Notes under the pieces: generated by a model
Told to the model about the DNA's origin: nothing
The model's database searches: none
What the model saw: the letters and a program-made list of their open reading frames with translations, nothing else
Shown: positions 36,962 to 49,500 of the stretch, piece after piece
Layout: each line of letters starts with the position of its first letter
How positions within the stretch are numbered: position 1 is the first letter of the stretch
Translations under genes and position numbers: made by a program
DNA from: Rhexocercosporidium sp. MPI-PUGE-AT-0058
Lineage: Eukaryota; Ascomycota; Leotiomycetes; Helotiales
Direction of reading: 5' to 3'
NCBI GenBank assembly: GCA_020746875.1
Contig: JAGTJL010000004.1
Span: 1,674,001-1,738,000 of the forward strand
Length of the DNA: 64,000 bases

Positions 36962-38413
36962 TCACGTCTCTTTGCCCTCGGCAACCTCCTTAATATTGTT
37001 GATAATCACCTCGATCGGGTCAAAGGATTCCATCTCTTGCTTAATCTCCATCGCCCTGATCTTATACTTAGGTTCGTGGAAGATTATCCTCACCGCCTCA
37101 TATAATGCCTCTTCGGAAGGATGGGCGGTGTTTAGGTTGATCCCGGCCCCCGAGAACTCTACACGCATAGCATTCTCGGGCTTGTCGGCTCCTTCTCCTC
37201 CTACGATCAGCGGGACACCATTGCTGAGCGAGTGCTGCAGGGATCCATAGCCTCCATTGGTGATGAACACATCGGCGTGCTCTAGAACATCATCGTAAGG
37301 AATGAAGTCTTCAACTCTTGCATTCCACGGGATTGCTGTGCCTTCTGGAAGTGTTGTTCCAGACTTGCCAAGTGCACACACCACAATCACGTCATCTCTA
37401 GCTTTGAAAGCAGCCATCGTAGGAATCATCAGATCATTCGGGTTCAATGCAAGAGTTCCCTGGGAAACGAAGACCACTTTCTTCTCGCCCTTGTGTACAA
37501 TATCGTTCCACCACCGGGGCTTAGTGGTCATCTGGTCACGCAAACCTCTCGGAAGACCTCCAGAGAAGTGGAATGTTGATGGTGCATCTGATCTCGGGTA
37601 TTCCAGTGAAGGGCTGCACATCTGAATAAACCGGTCTGCGAGTCGATAGCTAGCATCGCGCCATGCCATGTCAGGAACATTCGCACCCAAGCTGCTCAGG
37701 ATTTCTTCCCATCTCTTCTGCGAACCAGAATATCGTTCGTGCTGGTCCTTCTTATGCGCCGCCATATTCGTTGCTCTTCCCTCGGGAGACGGATCATACT
37801 CGAGCCCAGGGCCACAAGGCCGAGTATCGATGCTAGTCAAAGAAGCGGGAACAACTCCGAGACCAATGTGTCCGAGAGGCTGTATCCCCATTGCGCCGAG
37901 TTTGGTGGGAAGCGTTCCTCGGAAAGAACCCTCGAAAACAACGACAATTCGAGCATCAGGGTTTCCGTCTAAGATCAACTTCATTGCTCTTTGGACTCCT
38001 TCGTGTTGTGAGGGCACCATGTTCACGAAGCCTTTTGTAACGATAACGTCCGAAGTTGGAGCTGGGACAGCCTCGAGGAATTCCTTGACCATTTCCGCGA
38101 TTTTGTCCTTGGTGAAATCCGCATCTCCTTTCAAGGCAACGAATTTTGCACCAATGCATTCGATGCTCTCTTGATATTCACTTCCAGTCAGGAAGGTCGC
38201 ATTGTAACCCCTTGCAATGATTTGCTTTGCAACCTGTACAAACTATAGGTTAGCAACTTGAACCTGGACCGATCTCCTAGTCTGAAATTGTACGGAATAA
38301 AAAATAAAGTAAAAGCTGGAACGTTGAGACACGGGTCTTACAGCTCGAATGGGCATCACATGTCCATATACTGGCGTGGCGCAGAGAAGGATGTGGGGTT
38401 TAGATTCACTCAT
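36962..38413 (-). CDS. UDP-glycosyltransferase, GT1/MGT-like
   Basis: Two exons (38413-38342, 38233-36962) give 447 aa. The ATG opens MSESKPHILLCATPVYGHVMPI, a typical N-terminal Rossmann strand with the acceptor-side histidine in GH. The donor-binding region near the C-terminus reads ITNGGYGSLQHSLSNGVPLIV, a PSPG-like signature in which the usual first histidine is asparagine. A second marker is VVFVSQGTLALNP. There is no signal peptide or C-terminal membrane helix. This points to a soluble enzyme like bacterial macrolide or natural-product glycosyltransferases, and unlike membrane UGTs. Substrate unknown. No polyketide synthase or peptide synthetase lies nearby. Confidence 0.87.
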
Positions 38414-39147
38414 TTTGAAAAGCAATTCGGGAAAGTACGTAGAGAAGTTGGAGTATGTAAACAAGGGAAGGATAGAATGATGCAAAGTTTCGGCTCAAAG
38501 TTCGTGAAGTCAGGATATAGATTAAATCCCGAGTCAAAGTTCGCGATGTCGGATTATAAATTAAACTCGCTCTTCCTCACGTAAGCATTGTTGTGGCCAA
38601 GCGAATGCTATATGGAAGCATTTGCGAGCAACTATGCTAGTCTCCTGGAAACTCACCAATACCAAGTCTCGTAGAAAGCTCGAGCCTATCTGATGAGTTC
38701 TACGGCATACAGTGAATGTTTTCCAAAGGCCATGACCACCTCGCCATTAGTAATTTTCAGTCCTTTGTGGAAGCGAGCGTAAACATCACGTCAGCATTGC
38801 CGATATATTGCAAATGGTCTCTGTGGTAGCCGACCCGCGTATCCAAAAAACTAGTGTCCCGGGCAAATAAGGGTCAAAATCGTCAGAGCAAGTATGTAAT
38901 TGGGAAAGCTGTTTGAGATTTCGAACAGAACCCCCGTCGGCTATTTGCCCCTGACGTTAGCGAGCCCAAGTGCAGCACACCCGAAGAACCTTGGAATATG
39001 TACCAGGATCCAGCTACAACCATTCGAACGTCAGCTATATATCGCCTTGGGCAGGTATAATATTATGAGGTAAGATATAGCATTTGATTCCTCGTACGTA
39101 GCATGAGTTCAGACCTATGAATGAGATGTGTCTGGGCCTATTCCTTT
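38414..39147. other. Intergenic region upstream of glycosyltransferase
   Basis: About 730 bp with no supported gene. It holds the glycosyltransferase promoter and the 3' flank of giant gene A. Confidence 0.4.
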
Positions 39148-42100
39148 TCAACCTGACATTTCCACCTGGCTTCGATCTATCAAAGGCCGAGCAAGCTGTA
39201 GAAACCCTTCAATGAAGGTATAAGGTGCCGGGTCATCTCTCAAACTACCACTCTCTTGTCCCACCTCAAGCGCTGTGTTAAAGTCAGCAATAGCAAGGTT
39301 TGTATGCATAGCTAAGGCGGTGCTCACCATTGTAGAGGGGACGGACGGGGTCACCATCATGCGGTGGCTGTGCATCAACATACGGCTGCAGCCAGTTCCA
39401 CATACTACACACTGGTGTCAGTTTCTGAGGGAAAATATGCAGTGGCATATAATCGTGACAAAGACTTACCCTTTCCCCCCAGCAATTGGTAGTTTGATTG
39501 GGAACGCGTCTTGTTTTGCTGTTGGGTCATCCACTTCTTGCATTGTAAGCCACGAGTCTGCTTTGAGGGGCTTGGATTTATCGTAGACTTTGGGGATATC
39601 CTTCGTTACGAGAAGTGGCCCTAGAACAAAGAATGCGGCTGTTCGGGGGACAATTAGCTCGGTAGGTCCGAGGGGTAGATATTAAGAACTTACTCATGTT
39701 TTTCATTGCCGCCTCTAGAGACCAGCCAGGAAGCTTGATGGTCTTGATAGGCAATATTGCACTATAGAGGTGCAGTGAAGTGTATGGGTCGATCAACAAA
39801 GTCTTCACCATAAGCTTTTCTGCTTTTGCTTTAAGAAGTCCTTTCTTTTCATCCACGGTCGTGGGGTCAATGAAGTATGGTGTAAGTGTTGGAAACGTCG
39901 ACGGTTCAATCATCGTTCGCGGATCTAACGCTTCGGATTCTGCTGTTGACTCAGAGATTGATGAAGGAAACGGATAGGTAAAGACTTTCGTGAAGTCTGT
40001 TTTTCCTGGGCTGTCGGATTGGTTGTCAGATGGATTATCCCAATAACATATAACGCCGTCGAATGGACGGTCCATCTATGGAGGTCAGCAATTACGTGTG
40101 ATTCCAACGCATCCATGGAGACATACATCTCCAATCTTCACAGGAAACTTGTACGCGTCCATCATTCTTTGCTCGTATCCCAAATCTGGAATTTGACCTA
40201 GAGTGTGCTGAGCCGTTTTGACTGGCTCGGCCAATTCAAGTGACCAGCCAATATTAACCAAGGCAAGAGGCTTTCCAACAATAGCATTCGCATATGCCGA
40301 GTATTGAGATGGAGGGAATGGCATGTTGCCAATGGCACCATTGATCATTCCCCAAATCGCTCGAAGGTACTCCTGTGCCTTCTCCGTATCATCCCCTTGC
40401 ATCTGCTGGATCAGGTCTACGAGCTGCTGCGACACCAGTTTATCGGGCTCAGCTGGCTGAGCAAAGGGTGCCCACTGGAGGCCTTTTACCGTGCCAGTAG
40501 GTCCACCAAAACGAAGTGAGGTGTAGAAGATGCCTTCGCCCGTGAAGAATTGTAAAGAGGAATCCGGATAATTGACCACAATCCCTACGATCAGTCAGCA
40601 ACAGCCAAATAGTGATGGCCATACCTACAGCCAAAAATGGGATTGTCCCAGTCGTTGCAAATTCGCCATGGTGGCGATATCGACTTGCCCGTTTGATCGA
40701 CGCCTTTGATCAGGAAGCTGGCATTGATCCTAGCATTCTGATTTATTGCTGGCGTGATCTGAATAAATGGATTGAGAACCATGTTTGTGGATGTTCGTGC
40801 ATCTGTTGTTTTGAACACCCTGTACCCGAGACGGGTCAGCTAAGTTACTATAGTTTGCAAGGAGTACCTAAGCAAGGTAAAAATTATGGAAGGCTTTTAC
40901 ACACGTCGAATAGCATGGAACAGAGATATCTATGTTCAAAAAGCTAGACCTACGTATTCAAAGTTCCATCCTCCAGGACGGTTGGACAGAGTTGATCAGC
41001 TATACAGGGGTGGAGGGGGAAATCAGGAACATTGGGTTTTATCTTCGGGGCTTTGCGAGGCAGTGGACAACTGATGGCCTGCCCAAACTTATCTACGATG
41101 GTCAGCTTAGTGATGGCCAGTTGACCATGCTGGACGCCTTTGAAAGGCTGGAATTTGCTGCCTTCGAAATCATGCATTGTGCCCTGGGTGACAGAACAAT
41201 CAGTAACTGTAACATTAGGAGCTAGTTATAAGGGGATAAGAAATGTCTCTAGAGATCATAAAAGGTCCACAAAAGGAAACAGGGTCTCGCTTGACACTTA
41301 CAAAGGGGGTCTTGGAGGTCTGACTATCCATTAGATTGACTATCTCTTCCATAAGATTAGGTCGATTGGCCGGTAGCCCGATTTTAGGTCCTACATACTA
41401 TTAGCACTGGAGTGTTCAAACTACAAGCGATATTGGATATCATGGTACAGCTCTAGAGGGTAGTGCAATGATTCTAACTAGCAACTTTCTCAGCTTACCA
41501 AGATCTATGGCCTCTCGAAGAGCCACAACACCCTTCCCCTGCTCTCGGACATTCGGCTTGACATGAGATCCCGTACCTAGGGTCAAAAGCGAGTCTGTAA
41601 ATCCCATCAGGTCGCCACTGATGAATTTCAGCTGCTCTATTTTCCTGATGAATGTCTGGAACTTGTCTTGGTCCAGTCTTCCACTGAGAATCGTTCGGCC
41701 ATCCTTATCCAAGGTGGGATTCCCATCCTTGCCAATGACTGCTTGTTGAAGTGCCGTTGGGACATTGACTCCGGCAACATCAAGGACTTGCTTGACAACA
41801 GCTGCAAGGGCGAAGGATGGCTGAGGAAGGACTAAAATACGACCAGACAGAGCTCGGGTGTCCTGATCATTGAGGTTCGCTGGCTCATGCAGTGGGTTCG
41901 GGTTTATGTACCTCACTTGACTTTGGTTATTAGGACTCATGGGTGAGCTACTAAGTCCAACAGTCCATTGGGAGGCGTCAATGTTGTAGAACATTGCTTC
42001 CCACTCGATGAAGATGGGACAGAATGGCTGGCCCACCCATTTCTTGAACCCCATTTGCGACCTTTTGGTACCGTCACTTGCTTCACAAAGCAACTTATAA

Positions 42101-44256
42101 ATTGTTGGCACGATGTTCCCAGAGAGCGAGGGCAAGCTGAGATTTGAAAGGAGCGCCGTCATCGCCGGGTTTGACGGCGGTTGGAAGTTATTACCGTCGA
42201 ACCGTACCTGGATAGCATCTAAGAACTCGGCAGGCCAACCTGAGTCGATTCCAGCAATACAAATAGTGGGATCCGTTCTCATTCTGAAGGTATCGCACCC
42301 TATCTTCTTTACCGGTATTTGAGGAGTCCCGGAATCTGGTACTATCTTCTTGATGTCTGAGACTATGCGATCCTTCGTGTCCAGTAGTACCTTGACGGTA
42401 CTTCTCGATACTTTTGGGTCGTTGGTAGTTTGCTCTCGTCCATAGAGATCAAGCATCTTGTTGAGATACTTGCTTCGTCGTGCCTCGATTCCATTGTTCA
42501 CATCTGAGCAATATTTGAACCATTCTGCGAACAAGGCCCAGCGACTGACAGTCAGCTTTCGCTCAGTGATGTCCAGCTGCTGCTGTAGCTCATTCAATCT
42601 GTTGAGAACATCAAGCTCGGAGATCCCAGTGACAGGGTCCTTCTTTGTATCTGGAGACTGAGGCGGGCCGTTTTTTGCTTTCTTCTTGTCGTAATTCCAC
42701 GCATACCCACCGAGGGTCGTTTTGAAACTTTGACCAGATATTAGATCCGCAGCCTTGATACGCGAGTCGTAGTCGGTCCCGGCTTCATATAATAGCTCTG
42801 CCATCTCAAGAATTGTTGTTGCCGTTGCCTTGATACCTTCACCAAGTAACTGCTCCTGAGAAGCATCGTCCCTATGAGCATGCAGAAACGTGATCACAGA
42901 GTCCAGAGGCGTAACCCCCACCGAAACCGGTTCCATGGCAACGTCCTTCGTGAAGTTTTCGGCATAAGTGTCAGCCGGGGTCTTTGGTCTTTGTTTTGAG
43001 TCGTACAAAACATCGGTGATCATGCCATGAGAGAGAATTGCAGTCTTGTCTCGATTGTTTGCAAGCTCTGCGGTAGTATCAACGGCCAGTTTGCAGAAAA
43101 ATTCTTCAAGTCGTCCTCTGAGGCTGCCCTTGATTCCATTCTTCCCGAGGGGGCCATCATCCATGGAACTATGCCAGCCAACCACAACGTAGTCACACAG
43201 AGCACGCTGAAGGTATTTGTCCTCATACTCAAAGTTGTCTTTCATAGAGAAGACACTGGGATTGTGAAGAGTGTAATCCGCAAAGACTGGATTCGATGAG
43301 TTCATGATGCTCAAAGGTACTCGTGGGGTATCGGTCTCCACATATTTGGTTGTCAACAAACTTGGCGATCGGTATCCAATATACTTCTCCGCTTGACTGT
43401 GAAGAAGATTCCCCTTCGGAGCGTTGTTGTCATACTGGATTCGCTACATCAATATATGTAGGGTGAAAAGAGGGCACGTGAATGAGGAATGCAGCACCTA
43501 CCATAACAAAAGGGGTCACTTCTGTTTCTAGATCAATATCGCCGGAGAGATCTTCAACTGTTTGCAACCGATCGGATTCTACAACCCACGCATCTACCTT
43601 GGGAACCTTGGCATCCGCAGGCAGGTACTCTTTGAGAATTCGGACAACAAGCCATCTATTAGGGACAAGACGGAAGGTTGGATTTGGCGAGGTGGCCGAT
43701 TCAGTACCTTCATCTGGATCTTTCCTCTCCGTATCCGCGGCAGCACTGGCTCCAGTCCTGTAGCCACGAGACAGTGACCAGTGGAGATACACACCGAGGC
43801 GGGATTCAATGATCGCACCCTCTGGATTCACTTCAAAATTCGGAGCAGGGTCCTTGATCACGACAGGTTTGAGCTCGCTAGAATATGCCTTTGATATCCT
43901 AGGGTTCAGAATAGCCGGTCGAGCAGCGTGAAGATCGATGGGTGGAAGTATGTCATGCTTCTAAACATCAATTCAATCCGACGTGAGTAGTTTGAGCAAC
44001 TTACTTTGATGACTGAACTGTCAAGTCTAAGGCCTACATAATCCGGCTGAGTGATAGGAGCCACTAGAACAGTAGAACCCTGCGTATCGCACGATGGTTT
44101 ATTTAGCACAAAGGCGTCAAGATTAATCGGAATGCAAACATTTCCCAACATCCTTGGAATATCGTGGGACGCAACAACCTGTATGTGGATGTTGAAGCCG
44201 TCTAAGTTTACGCAGTTCTGAAAACTCCAAATGGGCCGAAGATCGATGCTCGACAA
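39148..44256 (-). CDS. Giant protein A, unknown function (about 1458 aa)
   Basis: Eleven exons with consistent phase: 44256-44005, 43960-43502, 43443-41499, 41390-41302, 41183-40954, 40819-40629, 40584-40127, 40075-39694, 39638-39470, 39404-39328, 39272-39148. No signal peptide or membrane helix is evident. Short motifs stand out: LGVYLHWSLSRG (about residue 141), LVPNRWLVVRI (about 182), CDYVVVGWHSS (about 323), a coiled-coil-like stretch RLNELQQQLDITERKL (about 510), and FFVLGPLLVTKD near the C-terminus. I remember similar LHW, PNRWLVVR and VVGW blocks from large uncharacterised bacterial proteins but cannot verify this. The start is unresolved: the frame at 44256 begins with TTG, and the nearest in-frame ATG (44281-44283) is separated from it by a TAG (44269-44271). 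It may be a neighbour and partner of B and C. Confidence 0.72.
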
Positions 44257-45326
44257 CGCTATAGATAGCTACAACGCAATCATTGGCTCAGATAATCAGT
44301 TTGGGTTGAGAACATACACGACGGTCTAGTTTGTATCAAAGGTCCTTAGCAGCTGTTCAGCCTAGACCGATCCAACTAGTCATGTAAGGCGCCGTTGCCA
44401 AGGAGGCGGTCTCTGCGTGCAGGTGATACTTCTGGAGACCGCATCGTGGAGAAACCTGGGGCTGGCTGAAACTGTTACATCGGTTAAGAAGTATAAGGAG
44501 CCAGAGCGCCTTGCATGAGCTGAGCCGAGCTGCACTGCATGCATGCTACTATACCGCAGCACGCTTGCTGCTCAAGGCGGGGTTTGAGTTGGTGTTGTTG
44601 GGTCAGGTCAGACTGAGATGGGAATCTTCGCTAGTCTCAGGGTTATTTCCATCTTGGCGAGACCTGATTGTCAACTTTAGGAATTGGCCATTGTCTTCGG
44701 GGAACATCCACCTGAGAGAGCTTCAGATCTCCAATCGCCCCCCAATCAAACTCAATGTACTTTTACCGATTTCTCAAAATACTTAGATAAACAAGGACGA
44801 ATTGGAGCCTTTGAGAAGCCAGAAACATACCGCAAGTCGAGACATGAGCAATCAACGCACATTAAGTTGTTACTGACAGAGCCTTTGAGAGCAAGGATGC
44901 CAAAAGCAATACTCGACCAATGATTCAACAGCGTCCAGCCACATCAAATGATGCCAGCGGAATTTGCTAAGAGCGGCGGGCTAAATGCAACCTCACCACA
45001 TTTCAGCCTTCACCTCGCACATGAGGCTTGCAGTGGCTTGATTTGAGACAAGGATCTTTCAGATTTTGCGCCCTTTCACTTCTGCAATGTTTTGGAACGA
45101 ACGCGCCTTCGTAAATTTTGCCCATGTTGTTGTACACATCTATCTGACCACCGAAGCCAGCCCAGCCAGCCATAGCTATAACTCAGATTCTCAGATTCTA
45201 CCTACCCTACGAGTTCGAGACCTAGAAACTCTTGACGTTGCTTTGTTCATTTGAACACCGAATGTCTAATTCCCCTTCACGATTTCCACAATCATTCCCG
45301 GAATCTTCAGACAAGCAACATCAACC
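44257..45326. promoter_or_regulatory. Divergent intergenic region, gene A and SUR7-like gene
   Basis: About 1.07 kb between outward-facing genes. It should contain both promoters and possibly a short first exon of gene A that I could not place. No other gene seen. Confidence 0.45.
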
Positions 45327-46371
45327 ATGCGGCGAAAAGCAGCTGTGACGTCTCTCCTAATCTTCGCTCTCTCGATCATTTCCACGACCTTCGTTCTTCT
45401 TACTCTAACATCCAAGAGATGGTCCATACAGAAGTACTACCTCAATAAGGAGGGTGATCTAGGATTCGGAGCAGGATGGGTGAATCCCATTTGCCACGCT
45501 AACAAATCTCCTTTCTACCGCTGCGAGCCACCCGTCCTCAACATCTCAAGCAATGTTGCCCAGTGTAATATTCCAAATTGTCAATTCTACAAGCCATATG
45601 GGAGGAATAAGACGAGTTGTAGGCTGGCTGTAGAGACGAAGGATGCAGAGCCAAATAGTGTGACCAATGCAGGCGAGCAGGAGTGTCAAGATGGTATGTA
45701 GAGCTGTGAACTTACTAGTATGACAGTTTCTAACCATTTGCAGTTCACTACACGGGCAATCTCCAAATCGCAGCTTCTGTCTTCATTACTCTGGGACTCA
45801 TTCTCCTTATACCTCTAACTCTGGCCAACTTCCTGTTAGGAGTCGAATCCCCCAAACATGAAACTCACACTCCAGCAGCTGCTGCCATATCGGCAGAAGA
45901 AGCAGGCACAGAATCGAAGACCACTGCCCATACGACAAGATCACCTAACGGTCACAGAACACCGATCTCGAAGAAACTCTCATCCTGGACCCCACACTTG
46001 GTTTTCGTGCTCCTTGTATTTCTGTACATTGGTGTCATTCTCCAAATATTGGCACAATTCTTTGGGGTGATCTCAATGACGATTATTGCAACGCGTATGT
46101 CTTTTCTCGCCCTAAAATCCTTCATGATCCGGCATTTGGGATTGGATCCTCTGTTCTGATCCTGAGACATTAAAAATCATACCTGCTAATTCGTTGATCA
46201 GCGACTCAGGATCAGGCCGTTCAGAGCAATGTTGACAATCTGGGAGCTACACCATGGATCATTGATAAGGCTCTGAGCACCTATGCCACGGTTGCTTGGA
46301 CGAGTGCCTTGGCATGTGCGGGCTTGGTTGGATTGGTATATCGGACGCCGAGGTTTACGAAGCTCATCTAG
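45327..46371 (+). CDS. SUR7/PalI-like four-helix membrane protein
   Basis: Three exons (45327-45693, 45744-46094, 46202-46371) give 295 aa. Four hydrophobic segments are visible near residues 7-27, 128-152, 208-236 and 268-286. A large extracellular-type loop between helices 1 and 2 contains GFGAGWVNPICH, six cysteines and N-glycosylation sequons (NISS, NKT). The loop between helices 2 and 3 is Thr/Ser-rich and cytosolic. This is the claudin-like layout of fungal SUR7/PalI proteins, which organise eisosomes or act in ambient-pH sensing. It lies between giant genes A and B on the opposite strand. Whether it belongs to that locus or only interrupts it cannot be told from sequence. Confidence 0.7.
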
Positions 46372-46542
46372 ACCAATCTTTGACTTAGGGAACGTAGTTC
46401 ATTTTGTCTATAGAAAATAGGGCCACGTGTAATGTATCCACAACACATTCATAATGAGTAAATACGCATGAAGGATTTACCAACATGTTTGTGACTGGAT
46501 CATTTTCAGATTAAGAAAAAGTAATAGGAGCTTCAAGTGACA

Positions 46543-49500
46543 TCAGACATCCTGATCATAGAAATCCTTATCCCCGCCGGCCTTCTTCAGGGCCAGAAGT
46601 GGAACCGGGGCGCTCTTCTCTCCTGGCCTTGCCTTCCTCGGCTCACCATCCGTGACCCATGTCACTTTACTCCCATCTGCTATTAAGTAGGTCTCTCTCA
46701 ACACCATCTTCACGATTCCACGAGGCTGTAATAAAACCTTGTTCAGTCCGTTGCCTTTATCGTCTATCTGCGCAATATTCTTCAATTGTGGATTCGCAAT
46801 TCTGGCAATAGGCACTTCGGCAAGTCTGACACTAGCTTCGCTAGTCTTCTTGTCGTTCCGCAACTCAATAGTAGCATCCGGTCTTCCTGATCTTGGGATC
46901 AGCTTGATACCGAGAACGGGTTTGCCGGCTGCATCTGTAGAGTTATACAATGTTGGAACGAAACGTTGATTACGAATCATGCGGGCTCCTGGTCCTGTGT
47001 AGCCTCCCATCGGGATGAGGGGCTCGCGGGTGAAGTTTTTATTGTCGGGTAGGTCCTTGTCATCAGGAGATATAGGCATCTCGACTCGGAGTTCCACCAA
47101 CCTGTAACCAGGATTCTCCTGGGGGCGCCTTCGTCTGATCGCGAAGATAACGTCGTACAAGTACTTTGTATCTGTCGGCACTACGAAATCGTTAGGCGAA
47201 GTGCTCAAATAAGGGGGAAATCATGGTACTTACAGAAATCTAGTGGAGCATAACAGAACTGCCCATTGCTGATTATCAAAGGCGTTGGGGGAGGGGTTCG
47301 ATAATCAACGTGCACCAGCAATGTGAACTGAGGTTCTGAGATTGACCCCGGCCCAGGTATACTAGTTGTCGTGAACGGAAGGGTGACAATGGGCGATGCG
47401 TTCGGACGGGGCTGATCGGGGAGATTGGTGTTATGAGACGAAGAAGGAGGAAGCTTTACATCTTTCGGATCAGTACCTGTAGGACGGATCAAAGGTTCCG
47501 AGGGTAGATTCTCAGTCGATAGACGGCCCTTCGGTTCGTGCGCAGGTGCATCACGGGAAAGTCCGGTCCAAAGCTGGCGTTTGAGAATGGGAAATGCGGT
47601 TGTTCGTGATGGCAATAGCTGTCTTATAATGAGTGAATCTAGACTGGTTAGTCCTTGCGCACGAGTTAGACGTATTTGGCTTACAAGAAGGGTCACTGAG
47701 CTCCATGCCCAAGACGCATGCGTTGGCAACCTCATCTGTGTACATTCCTTTGTACTTTGTGGAGTGCAAAAGAATCGTGTTCACTGACTCTGCGATCTTG
47801 ATGGGGTGTATTAAGCGAGTATCTGCGTCGTAGTAATCCTTTTGCACTTCCTCCGGGGGCTGTTCATTAATAGCGCCCTCGGGGTCTGCTGGACCTGGTA
47901 GTGCCGGCCATACACCTTTCTCTCCAACCCCTTCAGGTGCGCTATTTGTATAGAGCATCCTAACCAGCAATTCGGAGGTGATTGGCTTCCCATCTTCAGA
48001 TTTCAATGAATCACCCATCGCATATCGTTGCTCTGTTCGAAGCTGGTTAGCACTGCACTGCAACAAAAATCTTGTCATATTCTTACGATGCGGGGGCTGT
48101 GCAATTTTGATTTGCTGGATTTCCTCAGGAAGGCAATCCATCAAGCACAGAATTGTGAAGTCGTCCAGCTTGGTCAGTCTCACCACAGGGTTTCTTGGAA
48201 GCTTATCTTCGTCCTCACCGAATGTTTTGGACTTTGGATTGAACTTCCAGCACAATACGGTGATTTTCAGATCTGGTATAGCCTTGACCACAGAAGAACG
48301 AAAGATGAAACCAAATCTAGGAACGGGCGGTGAGACACCTTCTAGACCCTCGATGTGACTGTTCAGGTAGATGTTGTAAACATCTTTGATCCTCAGACGG
48401 GTCGAGTCGTAGTCTGGCTCGAGATGGTTTGCACAACTCAAGGCCCCATCAATGAAACAGTCCAGCCATGAGTGATCAACGAAGAAAAAGCGAAGGGCTT
48501 CTGGTGGTAGATTTGGAGCAATGGGCTTTCCTAAGACTGGGCCTGCGCGAATATGAGAAGGTTCGGGAAAGAGATAATGTGCTATATTCATGTTAGATCA
48601 ATTCAGGGAGCCAATACCCGGGAAGCCAATATCTCACCTGGGATGTGAGCCAAATAGAGGCAATCACTGATCCAGGAATGAATAAGTTCCCAGTCCGAGT
48701 TTGCAGACTCGGCCAAGTTGAAGTCGTTGTAGAGGGAATTGCCATCAACCGTACTTGCATATCGATCAACAGTGAGTTGAACAGCTTTTGCAAATATTGG
48801 AGCAACGGCAGGATCAGATAGTGGAGGTGCAACAGCATCAGTTGAAGGGGGACTAATGCGGGAGACCTCCCCAGTGAAAGTTCCAGGTCTATAAAAGCAC
48901 ATCAGCACCCCTCATGATATGTTGGAATCTTTTGCTATGCCAAAGTCTAGATCACATGGTCTCTCAAATACATCGACGGAAGTGAGGCTGGACTGTCTTA
49001 CCTGAAGCTACGGACAGTGCTCACCATAGCAGTTGATCTTTCTATTACTTCTTTCGGTTTTGTGATGTTGTTGGTCAGTAGCCGCGTGTTAGATGCAGCT
49101 TTTGTCCAGACTAGAGATCTGAATCTGAGGAGGGCAGCATTGAATGGCGAGTCCGAGATCGCAGCAAGCTTCCCCAATGACCATGCAGATGAGTAGGTCA
49201 AGTCCATGATACCAATATCGCGATCAAATAGTTGGTAATCCTTGCCTGTCATAGATATCTTTGGCCAGTTTTTGGCGTCCGTGGCAGGGACACCAAGGGT
49301 GGAAGCACCAACAAGCGGACCCCGATTGAACGCCACAGTCTCTTCGCCTGTGGCAGTTCTCCATCTTGATAGTGTATATGACTTGTCTAGTCGGTCGTGA
49401 AGAATTTTTGCTGCTTGCTGCAAATCAGTCGTTGGGTGCTTAACGTCTAGCATGTCTTTCAGTGAGAGATTCGGCGGTTTCAGAGGCTGCATATCAGTGG

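Noticed and set aside
33570..38413. Aldolase, cupin and glycosyltransferase as a secondary-metabolite cluster
   Set aside because: No backbone synthase, dedicated regulator or efflux gene is adjacent, and orientations are mixed.
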